Positions 1-8,913 of a stretch of DNA of 64,000 nt are shown piece by piece. Source of the stretch: Kribbella voronezhensis (GTDB lineage: Bacteria > Actinomycetota > Actinomycetes > Propionibacteriales > Kribbellaceae). The notes below the pieces were generated by a model. It ran no database searches. It was not told the origin of the DNA and was given only the letters and a program-made list of their open reading frames with translations. The stretch covers positions 111,154 to 175,153 of the forward strand of contig NZ_SOCE01000001.1 of the NCBI RefSeq assembly GCF_004365175.1, given 5' to 3'. The number at the start of each line of letters is the position of its first letter. Positions within the stretch are counted from its first letter, which is position 1. The translations under genes were made by a program, and so were the position numbers.

Positions 1-162
1 CGCCGGTGTCGTCGACAGGCGACACGATCCCGGATTCATCGGCAGGCGACAGGGCGCCGGTGTCGTCGACAGGCGACACGATCCCGGATTCATCGGCAGG
101 CGACAGGGCGCCGGTGTCGTCGACAGGCGACACGATCCCGGATTCATCGGCACGCGACAGGG
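1..162. repeat. 54-bp tandem repeat, three full units plus a partial
   Basis: Units lie at 1-54, 55-108 and 109-162 and are nearly identical (one G to C change in unit 3 near 144). A partial unit starts at 163 and degenerates. The array probably continues left of the window. Fifty-four is a multiple of three, so each unit encodes one 18-residue repeat of the minus-strand protein without breaking the frame. Confidence 0.9.
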
Positions 163-1972
163 CGCCGGTGTCGTCGACAGGCGAGAGGACCCCGGTGTCG
201 TCGGAGGGTGATGGCGGGATGTTGGTGAGGGGTGTGAACGGGCTGGGGGCGTCGGCTGACCAGTCCGCGGCGACGTCGGTCGGGACGTCCGGGGTGTAGG
301 ACGCGGCGGCAGGGGCGTCGACGAACAAGCTCGCGTAGAAGTCCTCACCGTCCTCCACCGGTCCACCCACGCGCGGCGGTTCGGCCGAAGGCAGTCGCCG
401 GTCGCCGAGGTACTGCTCCGGCGAGGCATCCTGACCGTCGTCATACCGGTCCTGCCCGTACTGGTCCTGCCCGTACGACGCCTGCCCGTATTGGCTCTGC
501 CCATACGACGCCGGCCCGTACTGCGCCTCGCCGTACGGCGCTTGGTTGTGCTGCGGGGCGGCGGGGCCGTAGGTCTGCTCTTGCTCATGCGGCCCGCTTT
601 GCTCCGGCGCGGGCGACGGCTGCTCGTCGTACTCGGCTGGGTCGGCCAGGCCGAGGATCGCGAGCGGGTCGTTGTCCTCGTGCTTCTTCTTCCGGCCGAA
701 GCGGCGCTTCTTGCCGGTGACGCCGTAGCTGTCCGCATCGCGGCGCGGCTCCGGCTCGGGTTGCGGCTCCGGCTGGTATGGCGGTGGGTCAGGGGTGAAC
801 GGCGGCTCCGGCCGGAGCGGTGGCTCGGCCGGGAACGGCGGTTCCGGGGTGATCGGCGGCTCGGGGATGAACGGTTCGCCGATCAGTTGGTCGTCGATCA
901 GCTGCCCGGTGAACGGGCTGACTCCCGGCGGTACGACGAACAGCTCTTCCTCGGCCCCGTCGTCGTCGACCGCCGCCACGAACGCAGTCGTCTCCCCCGG
1001 CCCCTCAGCCTCCCTGTACGGCGCCTGGGCGTACCCGCCCGGCTCCCCATACGACGGAGTCTCGGCGAAGCCGCCCGCCTCCCCATAGGACGGCGTCTCG
1101 GCGTAGCCGCCCGCCTCCCCATACGACGGGTAGCCACCCGATTCGCCGTACGACGAAGTCTGAGCGTACCCGCCCCGCTCCCCGTACGACGGCGCCTCGG
1201 CGTGCCCGGCTGGCTCCCCGTACGACGGCGGCTCGGCGAAGCCGGCCGGCTCCCCGTACGACGGGTTGTCGGTGTAGGTGGCTGACATTCGGCCGGTGCG
1301 GCCGAGGCTTTCGATGGCGCCCGCTGCGACCACGCCGTCACCGAACTGCGCCGCGGCCACCAACCCGGCGCGCAGGTCGGGGTCCTGCGGCGAGCGCGGC
1401 CCGATCCCCAGCCGCTCGAACAGATCGCGCAGCACCTCGCCCGTCAGCCCAGAGGACCCCGCGGTACGGATCAGCGCCACCCCGACCGGCAACAGGTCGT
1501 CGAGTCCACCGAGATAGTCGGCCCATTCAGCAGCCCACTCGACCAACTCCCGCGCGGCCTCTTCGTCGGAGGTCACCCACGAAGCGATCGGCGCGAACCC
1601 GTCGTCCAGCGGCTGCCACGGATCCCCCGGGTACGCCGCCCGCGCCCAGGTCCCGTTGAAGCTCCCGTACACGAACCCGAGCTGCCCGGCGGCCATCCGC
1701 CGCCTCACCTCGGGCTGCCCGATCCACTCCGGCGAACCAGCGAGCAGGTCGGCGCCACCGGTGCGACTGTGCTGCGTGTGGAACCCGAACAGGACCGCCC
1801 GGGCCCCGTCCAGCCGGACCATCCGCAGATCGGATCCGGTCTCGTCCTGGTGGTACCAGCCGTTGTCGTCGGCGTACCAGCGCCGGTCGAACCCGGTGGC
1901 ATGGGCGACCGCAGCGAGGGCGCTCCAACGGGCGCGCAGCTCGGCTGGGTCGTCCAGGTCGACGAGCGGCAT
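1..1972 (-). CDS. Large low-complexity protein, C-terminus cut by window edge
   Basis: An open frame begins at ATG 1972 (GGAGAG about 8 nt upstream) and stays open to base 1, about 657 codons, so the C-terminus lies outside the window. Residues 1-215 look like a folded domain rich in Trp and Tyr (for example YADDNGWYHQDETGSDLRMV) that I do not recognise. Next comes a Gly/Tyr/Pro/Glu-rich region with about eight copies of an SYGE-GGYAE-type repeat, then a PEPP-rich stretch. A short basic patch (GKKRRFGRKKKHEDNDPLAI) follows, then SYGQ/QYGQ repeats, and finally 18-residue repeats of the SPVDDTGALSPADESGIV type. No signal peptide or membrane segment is seen. Codon third positions are strongly G/C, as in a real gene, and the other two frames are broken by stops. 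Function unknown; the repeats suggest an extended, possibly assembly-forming tail. Confidence 0.8.
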   Translation of the reverse strand, partial: MPLVDLDDPAELRARWSALAAVAHATGFDRRWYADDNGWYHQDETGSDLRMVRLDGARAVLFGFHTQHSRTGGADLLAGSPEWIGQPEVRRRMAAGQLGFVYGSFNGTWARAAYPGDPWQPLDDGFAPIASWVTSDEEAARELVEWAAEWADYLGGLDDLLPVGVALIRTAGSSGLTGEVLRDLFERLGIGPRSPQDPDLRAGLVAAAQFGDGVVAAGAIESLGRTGRMSATYTDNPSYGEPAGFAEPPSYGEPAGHAEAPSYGERGGYAQTSSYGESGGYPSYGEAGGYAETPSYGEAGGFAETPSYGEPGGYAQAPYREAEGPGETTAFVAAVDDDGAEEELFVVPPGVSPFTGQLIDDQLIGEPFIPEPPITPEPPFPAEPPLRPEPPFTPDPPPYQPEPQPEPEPRRDADSYGVTGKKRRFGRKKKHEDNDPLAILGLADPAEYDEQPSPAPEQSGPHEQEQTYGPAAPQHNQAPYGEAQYGPASYGQSQYGQASYGQDQYGQDRYDDGQDASPEQYLGDRRLPSAEPPRVGGPVEDGEDFYASLFVDAPAAASYTPDVPTDVAADWSADAPSPFTPLTNIPPSPSDDTGVLSPVDDTGALSRADESGIVSPVDDTGALSPADESGIVSPVDDTGALSPADESGIVSPVDDTG

Positions 1973-2042
1973 CGGGGTCTCTCCAGTACCAATCCTGCTC
2001 AGGGGTCAATCCAGCCCTGAACGGTACCCGAGCCGACCGACA

Positions 2043-3221
2043 CTAACCAGTGGCACCCGATCGCGGCTCGAGTACGGCCACGCACTCTATGTGATGGGTC
2101 ATCCCGAACAGGTCGAAGGCCCGCAGCGAGCTGATCCCGTACCCGAGCTTCCCGAATGTCTTCAGGTCCCGCGCGAGCGCGGCCGGGTCACACGCCACGT
2201 AGGCGACCCTGCGAGGCGTGAGGTCCGCAATACGCCGTACGACGGCCTCTCCCGCACCTGTGCGCGGCGGATCCAGTACTACGAGGTCCACCGACTCCAG
2301 TCCCTTGCCGACGGCCACGTTGAGCACCTTCTTCACGTCACCCTGCTCAAGCGTCACAGCAGGCAGGTCGTGGAGATTGCGCCGGGCGTTCTTCACCGCA
2401 TCCCGGTCGCCTTCCACAGCGAGCACTGCGCACCCCGCCTCAGCCAGGAAGGCAGCGAACAGCCCCACACCGGAGTACAGGTCCAGTGCGGTCTCACCCT
2501 CAGCCGGCTCCAGCCCAGCCAGTACTGCGTCGACCAGCGTGGTCGGCGCGGCCGGGTGCACCTGCCAGAACCCACCGGCCTCGACCCGGAACCTGCGGCC
2601 GTGCACGACCTCCACCACTCGCCCAGCCGAATCCAGGTCCGTTAGTACGGCCTTCTTGCCCTCCGACGACACCACTGCCTGCACAGACGACGTCTCTGGC
2701 CACTGCTGGTCCAGTACGGGCGGCGAGTCCGGGTGCGCGATCAGGCACCGGTCGATCGGGACGAGGTCGTGCGAGCGGTGCGCGTACATGCCCGGCCGGC
2801 CGTTGACCACGGCGTACCGCATCCTGGTCCGCCAGCCGAGTCCGTCGTCGCCCGGTGACTCCATCACGATGTTGCGCTCGATGCCGCCGATCCGCCGCAG
2901 TGTGTCGGACACCACGGTCGCCTTGAGCCGGCGCTGCTCCACGATGTTGGCGTGCTGGAAGTCGCAGCCGCCGCACAGCCCCGGACCGGCGTACGGGCAG
3001 GGTGGCTCGATCCTGTGCGGTGACGGCGTGAGCACCGTCACCGCGTCCGCGTGCAGGTACTTGCTGGTCTGCGCGGTCACCCGGGCGTGCACCAGCTCAC
3101 CGGGAAGTGCATGACGTACGAAGACCACCTGACCCTCGTACCGCGCGACACAGTGCCCGCCGTGGGCCACTGGGCCTACTTCCAGCTCCAATACCGTCCC
3201 GACAATGCTGTCGTCCGTCAC
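2043..3221 (-). CDS. TRAM-domain class I SAM-dependent RNA (uracil-5) methyltransferase, TrmA/RlmD family
   Basis: The 392-residue protein transfers a methyl group from SAM to C5 of a uridine in rRNA or tRNA. Residues 1-55 form a TRAM RNA-binding domain. A CPYAGPGLCGGC motif near residue 75, with a later Cys in IDRCLIA, supplies the ligands of a [4Fe-4S] cluster. The SAM site is LDLYSGVGLFA. LDPPRTGAG and YVACDPAALARD carry the catalytic Cys and downstream base of the family. The start overlaps the stop of the upstream permease by 4 nt (3218-3221), so the two are translationally coupled. The order permease-methyltransferase matches Rv2690c-Rv2689c of M. tuberculosis (from memory). The exact target nucleotide cannot be read from sequence. 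Confidence 0.9.
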   Translation of the reverse strand: MTDDSIVGTVLELEVGPVAHGGHCVARYEGQVVFVRHALPGELVHARVTAQTSKYLHADAVTVLTPSPHRIEPPCPYAGPGLCGGCDFQHANIVEQRRLKATVVSDTLRRIGGIERNIVMESPGDDGLGWRTRMRYAVVNGRPGMYAHRSHDLVPIDRCLIAHPDSPPVLDQQWPETSSVQAVVSSEGKKAVLTDLDSAGRVVEVVHGRRFRVEAGGFWQVHPAAPTTLVDAVLAGLEPAEGETALDLYSGVGLFAAFLAEAGCAVLAVEGDRDAVKNARRNLHDLPAVTLEQGDVKKVLNVAVGKGLESVDLVVLDPPRTGAGEAVVRRIADLTPRRVAYVACDPAALARDLKTFGKLGYGISSLRAFDLFGMTHHIECVAVLEPRSGATG

Positions 3222-5245
3222 CGATCTCCCGAACTCTTGCGCGCGCCGCGCCGTACTTGGCCGGCTACCCGTTCCTCACGGTCCTGCCGTTCCTCGGCCG
3301 CCTGGGACGAGATCAGCTGGTACGGCACGGACGTAACCATCACACCAGGTGTGAACAAGAGCCGCCCCTTGAGCCGCAGTGCGCTCTGGTTGTGCAGGAT
3401 GTGCTCCCACCAGTGCCCGACCACATACTCCGGGATGTAGACCATCACCACGTCCCGCGGCGACTGCCGCCGGATGTCGCGGACGTACTGCACGATCGGC
3501 CGGGTGATCTCCCGGTACGGCGAGGCCAGTCGCTTCAGGGGCACCGGAATGTCGCGGGCGTCCCATTCGGCCTGTAGTGCCTCCGACTCGTCACGGTCGA
3601 CGTCGACCGTGACTGCCTCGAGCATGTACGGCCGGGCCGCCTTGGCGAACGCCAGCGCCCGCAGAGTCGGCTTGTGCAGCTTCGAGACGAGCACGATCGC
3701 GTGCACCCGGGCCGGCAGCATCAGCTGGTCGCTGGGGTCCACCGCCATCTCCCGGCCGACAGTGTCGTAGTGCCGCCGGATGCCCTTCATCAACAGGAAC
3801 AACAGGGCCATCGCGATGATCGCGATGTAGGCCCCGTGGGTGAACTTGGTGATCAGCACGATCACCAGCACGATCCCGGTCATGGTCAGGCCGACCGCGT
3901 TGATCACCCGGGACCGCATCATCTGCGCCCGTCGCGCACCGTCGGCCTCGGTCTTCAGGTGCCGGGTCCAGTGCCGGATCATCCCGAACTGACTGAGCGT
4001 GAACGAGACGAACACACCGACGATGTAGAGCTGGATCAGCTTGGTCACTTCGGCGTCGAAGGCAACGATCAGCCCGACGGCGCACAGCGCGAGCAGGATG
4101 ATGCCGTTGCTGTAGGCGAGCCGGTCGCCGCGGGTGTGCAACTGCTTGGGCAGGTAGCCGTCCTTGGCCAGGATCGAGGCCAGCACCGGGAACCCGTTGA
4201 ACGCCGTGTTCGCCGCGAGCACCAGGATCAGCATCGTCGCGCCGATCACCAGGTAGAACGCGGGCGAGAAGTTGGAGAACACCGAGTCGCCGATCTGGCC
4301 GATCACCGTCTTCTGGGTGTAGGTGTCGCCCACCGGCCGGCCGTCGCGCAGCAACTGGGTCGCCGGATCCTCGGCGTACCGGAGTTTGATCTTGCTCGCC
4401 AGGAACAGGATGCTCATCAGCATCGTGACGGCGATCGTGCCGAGCAGCAGCAGCGTGGTCGCGGCGTTCTTGCTCTTCGGCTTGCGGAAGGCCGGTACGC
4501 CGTTGCTGATCGCCTCGACACCGGTCAGGGCCGCGCAGCCGGACGAGAAGGCGCGGGCCAGCAGGAAGGCGCCCGCCAGACCACCGAACAGCTCGTGCCC
4601 CGGCTCGGGCCGGATCTCGAACTGGGAACTGTCGGCCATCGGCAGGGTCCCGGCCGAGAGCCGGATGAAGCCCCAGATCGCCATCCCGATGATCGAAGCC
4701 ATGAAGATGTACGTCGGGATCGCGAAGAGCGCACCGGATTCGCGGACCCCGCGCAGGTTCAACGCGGTCAGCACCAGCACCAGGCCGACCGCCAGCGGAG
4801 CCTCGTGGCCGGCCAGGAACGGCAGCGCCGACTTCGCGTTCTGCACGCCCGAGGAGATCGACACGGCCACGGTCAGCACGTAGTCCACCATCAGCGCGCT
4901 CGCGACCGTCAGCCCCGCGGTCGGCCCGACGTTGACGGTGGCAACCTCGTAGTCACCGCCACCGGACGGGTACGCGTGCACGTTCTGCCGGTAGGACGCG
5001 ACCACGACCAGCATCACGAAGACGACCAGCAGACCGATCTTCCAGGAGAAGCCGTAGGCGGCCAGACCGGCCACCGACAGGGTCAGGAAGATCTCGTCCG
5101 GAGCGTAGGCGACGGACGACAGAGCGTCACTGGCGAACACGGGCAGTGCGATCTTCTTCGGGAGCAACGTCTCGCCGAGCTGCGTACTGCGCAGCTTGCG
5201 CCCGATGAGGATGCGTTTACCGATGTCGCCTAGAGCGGGAGTCAC
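3218..5245 (-). CDS. APC superfamily permease
   Basis: This 675-residue integral membrane protein has about 12 hydrophobic segments between residues 45 and 500, and a soluble C-terminal tail of about 165 residues. The N-terminal segment (LPVFASDALSSVAYAPDEI, then YPSGGGDYEVA) is typical of an APC subgroup related to amino-acid and potassium transporters. GTG 5245 is preferred because a TAACAT hexamer ends 7 nt upstream, fitting a leaderless transcript. It is divergent from two TrkA-type potassium regulators and upstream of the RNA methyltransferase. The neighbouring TrkA proteins make potassium or a cation-coupled solute a reasonable guess for the substrate, but this is inference. Confidence 0.88.
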   Translation of the reverse strand: MTPALGDIGKRILIGRKLRSTQLGETLLPKKIALPVFASDALSSVAYAPDEIFLTLSVAGLAAYGFSWKIGLLVVFVMLVVVASYRQNVHAYPSGGGDYEVATVNVGPTAGLTVASALMVDYVLTVAVSISSGVQNAKSALPFLAGHEAPLAVGLVLVLTALNLRGVRESGALFAIPTYIFMASIIGMAIWGFIRLSAGTLPMADSSQFEIRPEPGHELFGGLAGAFLLARAFSSGCAALTGVEAISNGVPAFRKPKSKNAATTLLLLGTIAVTMLMSILFLASKIKLRYAEDPATQLLRDGRPVGDTYTQKTVIGQIGDSVFSNFSPAFYLVIGATMLILVLAANTAFNGFPVLASILAKDGYLPKQLHTRGDRLAYSNGIILLALCAVGLIVAFDAEVTKLIQLYIVGVFVSFTLSQFGMIRHWTRHLKTEADGARRAQMMRSRVINAVGLTMTGIVLVIVLITKFTHGAYIAIIAMALLFLLMKGIRRHYDTVGREMAVDPSDQLMLPARVHAIVLVSKLHKPTLRALAFAKAARPYMLEAVTVDVDRDESEALQAEWDARDIPVPLKRLASPYREITRPIVQYVRDIRRQSPRDVVMVYIPEYVVGHWWEHILHNQSALRLKGRLLFTPGVMVTSVPYQLISSQAAEERQDREERVAGQVRRGARKSSGDR

Positions 5246-5252
5246 ACCGGTG

Positions 5253-5258
5253 ATGTTA
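5253..5258 (-). promoter_or_regulatory. Leaderless -10 element (TAACAT) for the APC permease
   Basis: On the minus strand TAACAT is followed by 7 nt and then GTG 5245, placing the predicted +1 on the start codon. Confidence 0.5.
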
Positions 5259-5341
5259 GAGCCACGCCCGGTCCGGTGTAGCGTCTATCCCTGCCGAACC
5301 CGATGCCAGCGGCCCTGTGAAGGGCAAGGAGTGATCACAGA

Positions 5342-6004
5342 GTGCACGTCGTCATCATGGGCTGCGGACGAGTCGGGTCGACACTCGCCCGCACCCTGGA
5401 GAAGCGTAGCCACACGGTCTCGATCATCGACCAGTCCGCGGACTCGTTCCGCCGGCTGAGCCCGAACTTCTCCGGCCGCACGATCACCGGGATGGGCTTC
5501 GACCGCGAAGTACTGATCGAGGCCGGGATCGAGGACGCCGAGGCGTTCGCGGCCGTCTCGAACGGTGACAACTCCAACATCCTGGCCGCGCGTGTCGCCC
5601 GGGAGAACTTCGGCGTCGAGAACGTCGTCGCCCGGATCTACGACCCGGGCCGCGCCGAGGTCTACCAGCGGCTCGGCATCCCCACCGTCGGCACGGTCAA
5701 GTGGACGGTCGACCAGATGGTCCGCCGGTTGCTGCCGAGCGGTTCGGAGCCCGAGTGGCGCGACCCGTCGGCCACCGTCCGGCTCGCCGAGGTGCACGTG
5801 CACCCGGACTGGGTCGGCCGGGTGGCGCTCGACATCGAGAAGGCCACCAACAGCCGGGTCGCCTTCCTGACCCGGCTCGGCGAAGGGCTGCTGCCCAAGG
5901 CGGACACGGTCATCCAGGAGGGTGATCTGGTGCACGTCGTCATGCTGGAACGGGAAGCCGCGGCGATCGAGTCCCAGCTCGGCGCCAAGCCTGAGGAGCT
6001 GTGA
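5342..6004 (+). CDS. TrkA family potassium uptake regulator (CeoB-like)
   Basis: A 220-residue cytosolic regulatory subunit for Trk-type K+ uptake. Residues 1-120 form an RCK/TrkA-N Rossmann domain beginning HVVIMGCGRVGSTLARTLE, with the GxGxxG nucleotide-binding loop. Residues 140-215 form a TrkA-C domain. GTG 5342 puts the Rossmann strand at the very N-terminus; AAGGAG lies about 10 nt upstream. The next gene begins at the stop codon of this one (TGATG), so the two are co-translated. Two separate TrkA proteins are the rule in this lineage (ceoB/ceoC in mycobacteria). No TrkH/TrkG membrane subunit lies in the window, unless the adjacent permease plays that part. Confidence 0.92.
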   Translation: MHVVIMGCGRVGSTLARTLEKRSHTVSIIDQSADSFRRLSPNFSGRTITGMGFDREVLIEAGIEDAEAFAAVSNGDNSNILAARVARENFGVENVVARIYDPGRAEVYQRLGIPTVGTVKWTVDQMVRRLLPSGSEPEWRDPSATVRLAEVHVHPDWVGRVALDIEKATNSRVAFLTRLGEGLLPKADTVIQEGDLVHVVMLEREAAAIESQLGAKPEEL

Positions 6005-6681
6005 TGCGGGTAGCCATCGCCGGCGCCGGGAACGTCGGACGGTCGATCGCCGCCGAACTCCTGGAGAACGGTCACGAAGTACTCCTGATCGACAAGGACC
6101 CCCGCGCGATCAAGGCGGAGTCCGTACCGCGCGCCGAGTGGCTGCTGGCCGACGCCTGCGAGCTGTCGTCCCTGGAGGAGGCCGCGCTGCAGCGGTGCCA
6201 GGTCGCGATCGCGAGCACCGGCGACGACAAGACCAACCTGGTCGTGTCGCTGCTGGCCAAGACCGAGTTCGGCGTACCGCGAACCGTTGCCCGGGTCAAC
6301 CATCCTCGGAACGAGTGGATGTTCAACGAGGCCTGGGGGGTGGACGTCTCGGTCTCCACGCCGCGGATCATGTCCGCACTCGTGGAGGAAGCCGTCTCGG
6401 TCGGTGACCTGGTCCGGCTGTTCACCTTCCGCCAGGGCGACGCCAACCTCGTCGAGCTCACCCTGCCCGAGGACTCCCCGATGATCGGCCTGCGCGTCGG
6501 CGACATCGACTGGCCGGTCGACACCGCCCTGGTCACCATCATCCGCGAAGGCCGCGTCCTGCGCCCCGACCCCGAGGGCACCCTCGAACTCAACGACGAG
6601 CTCCTCTTCGTCGCCGCCGACGAAACCGAGGAACAACTCGAAGACATGCTCTCCCCCCACCACCGCCGAGACCAGCTCTAA
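6004..6681 (+). CDS. TrkA family potassium uptake regulator (CeoC-like)
   Basis: The second RCK protein, about 225 residues, begins MRVAIAGAGNVGRSIAAELL with a clear GxGxxG loop and an acidic residue at the end of strand 2 (IDKDP). A TrkA-C domain covers about residues 140-215. ATG 6004 shares its A with the previous stop codon; an in-frame GTG at 6001 would add one residue. The acidic C-terminus (DETEEQLEDML) ends just before the domain boundary expected for the family. It probably forms a heteromeric RCK ring with the upstream protein. Confidence 0.92.
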   Translation: MRVAIAGAGNVGRSIAAELLENGHEVLLIDKDPRAIKAESVPRAEWLLADACELSSLEEAALQRCQVAIASTGDDKTNLVVSLLAKTEFGVPRTVARVNHPRNEWMFNEAWGVDVSVSTPRIMSALVEEAVSVGDLVRLFTFRQGDANLVELTLPEDSPMIGLRVGDIDWPVDTALVTIIREGRVLRPDPEGTLELNDELLFVAADETEEQLEDMLSPHHRRDQL

Positions 6682-6879
6682 CCCGTACGGCGAACCCACG
6701 CACCTCCTCCGTCGGCGCTCCCACCCACCCGAAGACGCCGCTCCTACGTCGCGGGCTGACAACCGCGGCGTGGTGCCGGGTGCACCTCCCTCGGACAATT
6801 CCGCCTTGCTGCGCAGGCCGTTCGATGGAGGCGGATCCCAGACGATCCCAGCCGGGATCCACGGAATGCAGTCGAAGCA

Positions 6880-6914
6880 AACGCGCCCCGGGATTGGATC
6901 CCGGGGCGCGTTTT
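6880..6914. terminator. Bidirectional intrinsic terminator
   Basis: A perfect 16-bp stem (6880-6895 with 6899-6914) and a 3-nt loop sit between convergent trkA (+) and the DUF3159 gene (-). A TTTT run follows on the plus side and TTTGC on the minus side, so it can serve both directions. Confidence 0.85.
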
Positions 6915-6925
6915 CGTGGTTGGTG

Positions 6926-7780
6926 TTACTTCTTGCCGCCGCGCAGGAGGTGGGTGACGTGGTCGCGGGCTTCGTCCCATTTGTCCGGGGGAAGGGAGCC
7001 GCGGAGGACTGCGTAGGCCAGCCAGAGGGCCAGGGCGTAGAACGGGAGGCCCAGGCCGACCTTGGCGATGCCCAGGGCGTTCAGGCTGTGGGTCAGGTAC
7101 AACGGCACCTGGACGATCAGGCGGACGGCGAAGAGGCCCACGAAGACGAGGGTTGCCCGGCTGAAACCGCGGAGCATGGCTGGGTCGCGGCGCCAGGCGG
7201 TGCCGGTTTGCGTGATCACGCCGTACAGGACACCGAACAGCGGCCAGCGGAAGATGACGGTCAGCAGGTAGAGGGCGCCGTAGCCGAGGTTGACCAGCAG
7301 CCCCGGCAGGTAGACGTCTTCGGCGCGGCCACTGCGGTTGGCGACCCAAGCGGAGATGAGGACGCCCACGAAGCCGCCGGCCACGTTGCGAAGGGGCTGG
7401 CGGCGTAGGAGGCGAAGCAGCGCGACCGCGGCACCCGAGGCGACCGCCACGATCAGCGCCAGCTTCAGGTTGTGGTCGCTGGCGCCGTAGACGATCAGGA
7501 ACGCGATCCACGGCAACCCGATGTCGAGCAACGCACCCCAGCCACCGAGTGCGTGGAAGAAGTCCTTGTCGGTGGTCGCCGGGCGAGCCACCGGCGCCTC
7601 GGCCGAAGAAGCATCCGACGACGGGGTAGCGGAAGACGAGGTACCAGAAGACGAGGCAGCAGACGACTCGTCGGTCAGCAACGACTCGGCTGCCTCGATC
7701 TCAGGCTTGAAGATCTCGACGAGCTTCTCGTCCAGGTTCTCTTCGAGCGATTCGTGCTGACGCTTCGTCGGCTCAGCCAT
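6926..7780 (-). CDS. DUF3159 membrane protein
   Basis: This 284-residue protein has an N-terminal cytosolic region of about 85 residues, rich in Ser/Ala/Glu and probably disordered. A conserved block (DKDFFHALGGWGALLDIGLP) is followed by about six membrane segments (VGVLISAWVANRSGRAEDVY between two of them). This is the DUF3159 family, found mainly in actinobacteria, with no established function. ATG 7780 overlaps the end of the upstream OB-fold gene by 8 nt, showing co-translation. Its M. tuberculosis counterpart by position is Rv2693c (from memory). Confidence 0.88.
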   Translation of the reverse strand: MAEPTKRQHESLEENLDEKLVEIFKPEIEAAESLLTDESSAASSSGTSSSATPSSDASSAEAPVARPATTDKDFFHALGGWGALLDIGLPWIAFLIVYGASDHNLKLALIVAVASGAAVALLRLLRRQPLRNVAGGFVGVLISAWVANRSGRAEDVYLPGLLVNLGYGALYLLTVIFRWPLFGVLYGVITQTGTAWRRDPAMLRGFSRATLVFVGLFAVRLIVQVPLYLTHSLNALGIAKVGLGLPFYALALWLAYAVLRGSLPPDKWDEARDHVTHLLRGGKK

Positions 7781-8162
7781 GGGCTGCCGCGGGACGGAGT
7801 TCGTACCTCGGGTTGAACATCACCCGGTCCCCGTCCACGACACCGATCCGCCCGGACGCGATCAGTTCCGATCCCGGGTGGATCCCGGCGATCTTGCGCC
7901 GGCCGAGCCAGATCAGCTTCACCGTGCCGGTGCCGTCGTACAGCTCTCCTTCGAGAGCCGGTACGCCGCCGCGCGGGCTGAAGGTGATCGTCCGCAGCGT
8001 CCCGTACAGCGTGACCATCTCGCGGTCACGGCAGCCGGTGATGGACCGTGCGCCACAGCCGGACGCGTAGTCCTTCAGTACCTCGGCGTCCTGCTCGTCC
8101 CGGTCTCCGGCAAGGCCCCGGAAGGCGCGCTTCCACAGCCCCGCGGGTTTGTCGCTACCCAT
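7773..8162 (-). CDS. OB-fold nucleic acid-binding protein
   Basis: A small 129-residue protein. Residues 45-120 give an OB-fold beta-barrel pattern (MVTLYGTLRTITFSP, ALEGELYDGTGTVKLIWLG, ELIASGRIGVVDGDRVMFNP) like the tRNA-anticodon/RecJ-type OB family. ATG 8162 is chosen over the upstream in-frame GTG because homologous proteins begin near MGSDKP. A TACACT hexamer also lies exactly 6 nt before this ATG. No enzymatic domain is present. It heads a two-gene operon with the DUF3159 gene. Confidence 0.82.
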   Translation of the reverse strand: MGSDKPAGLWKRAFRGLAGDRDEQDAEVLKDYASGCGARSITGCRDREMVTLYGTLRTITFSPRGGVPALEGELYDGTGTVKLIWLGRRKIAGIHPGSELIASGRIGVVDGDRVMFNPRYELRPAAAHG

Positions 8163-8168
8163 GGGCCC

Positions 8169-8174
8169 AGTGTA
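8169..8174 (-). promoter_or_regulatory. Leaderless -10 element (TACACT) for the OB-fold gene
   Basis: On the minus strand TACACT is separated from ATG 8162 by GGGCCC (6 nt). There is no Shine-Dalgarno sequence. The geometry fits transcription starting on the A of ATG. Confidence 0.5.
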
Positions 8175-8217
8175 ATCCGCTCGTGACCGTGCTCGGCCGG
8201 TATCCGGACATCTCGGA

Positions 8218-8913
8218 TCAGGCCTCTTCCTCGTCCACCGGCTGGGCGCCGGCGGGCAGCCGCAGGGCCAGCGACTCGCGCGGCGCCATCGGCTCACTGC
8301 CCCGGACGACGACGACGTTGCGCAGCGACTGCTCCATCGGCGGCGCGGCGTCGGGCTCGACCGCGGCGCGGCCCAGCACGGTCGCGCGCAGCAGCCAGCG
8401 CGGCCCGTCGATGCCGATCACGCGCGAGGTCTGGCTGAAGATCTGCCCCTCGGGGTCCTCGACCGGTACGACGAGCACGAGTTCGGTCCCGAACGGGCCC
8501 TCGGTCTCCGATGCGGTGCCGCCCATCCGGGTCGCCTCGGCGGCGATCTCCCGGCGTACCTCGGCCCAGATGCCTGAGGTCTTCGGTGCCGCGAAGGCAC
8601 GCAACTCCAGCGCGGAGTCCTCCAGCACCAGCAGGACGGCCTGCACGTCGCCGGTGGCCTCGTCGACCTGCAACCGCAGTTCCATCCCGGGCATCCCGGT
8701 GATCACCAGCGCGCCCAGGTCGATCCGGTCCTCCGCGGTCAGGATCGCCGGGTCCACCTCGTTGGAGTCGAACGGCCCTTCGCCCCGCGGCTCCCCGGAG
8801 CCGGATTCAGCGCCCGTCCCGGCACCGGTCTCCTCGGCCGTCGCCTCGTCGTCGCCGAAGAAACCACCAGTCGTCTCGGCCTCGTCGTTCTTGGCCTTGC
8901 GGCGGAAGATCAC
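8218..8913 (-). CDS. DUF3710 protein
   Basis: A 231-residue soluble protein. Residues 1-50 are acidic and low in complexity. The DUF3710 core runs from about residue 55 to 215 (AEDRIDLGALVITGMPGMELRLQ, GPRWLLRATVLGRAA). GTG 8913 starts at MIFRRKAK, the usual basic N-terminus of this family. DUF3710 has no assigned function and is almost always next to the dUTPase gene in actinobacteria, as here. The end is Glu-rich (PVDEEEA). Confidence 0.88.
   Translation of the reverse strand: MIFRRKAKNDEAETTGGFFGDDEATAEETGAGTGAESGSGEPRGEGPFDSNEVDPAILTAEDRIDLGALVITGMPGMELRLQVDEATGDVQAVLLVLEDSALELRAFAAPKTSGIWAEVRREIAAEATRMGGTASETEGPFGTELVLVVPVEDPEGQIFSQTSRVIGIDGPRWLLRATVLGRAAVEPDAAPPMEQSLRNVVVVRGSEPMAPRESLALRLPAGAQPVDEEEA

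Noticed and set aside
1..162. CRISPR array
   Set aside because: The 54-bp units are contiguous with no unique spacers and are in frame with a protein-coding gene.
6744..7511. Minus-strand Arg/Pro-rich open frame
   Set aside because: It overlaps the DUF3159 gene in another frame and spans the intrinsic terminator at 6880-6914.
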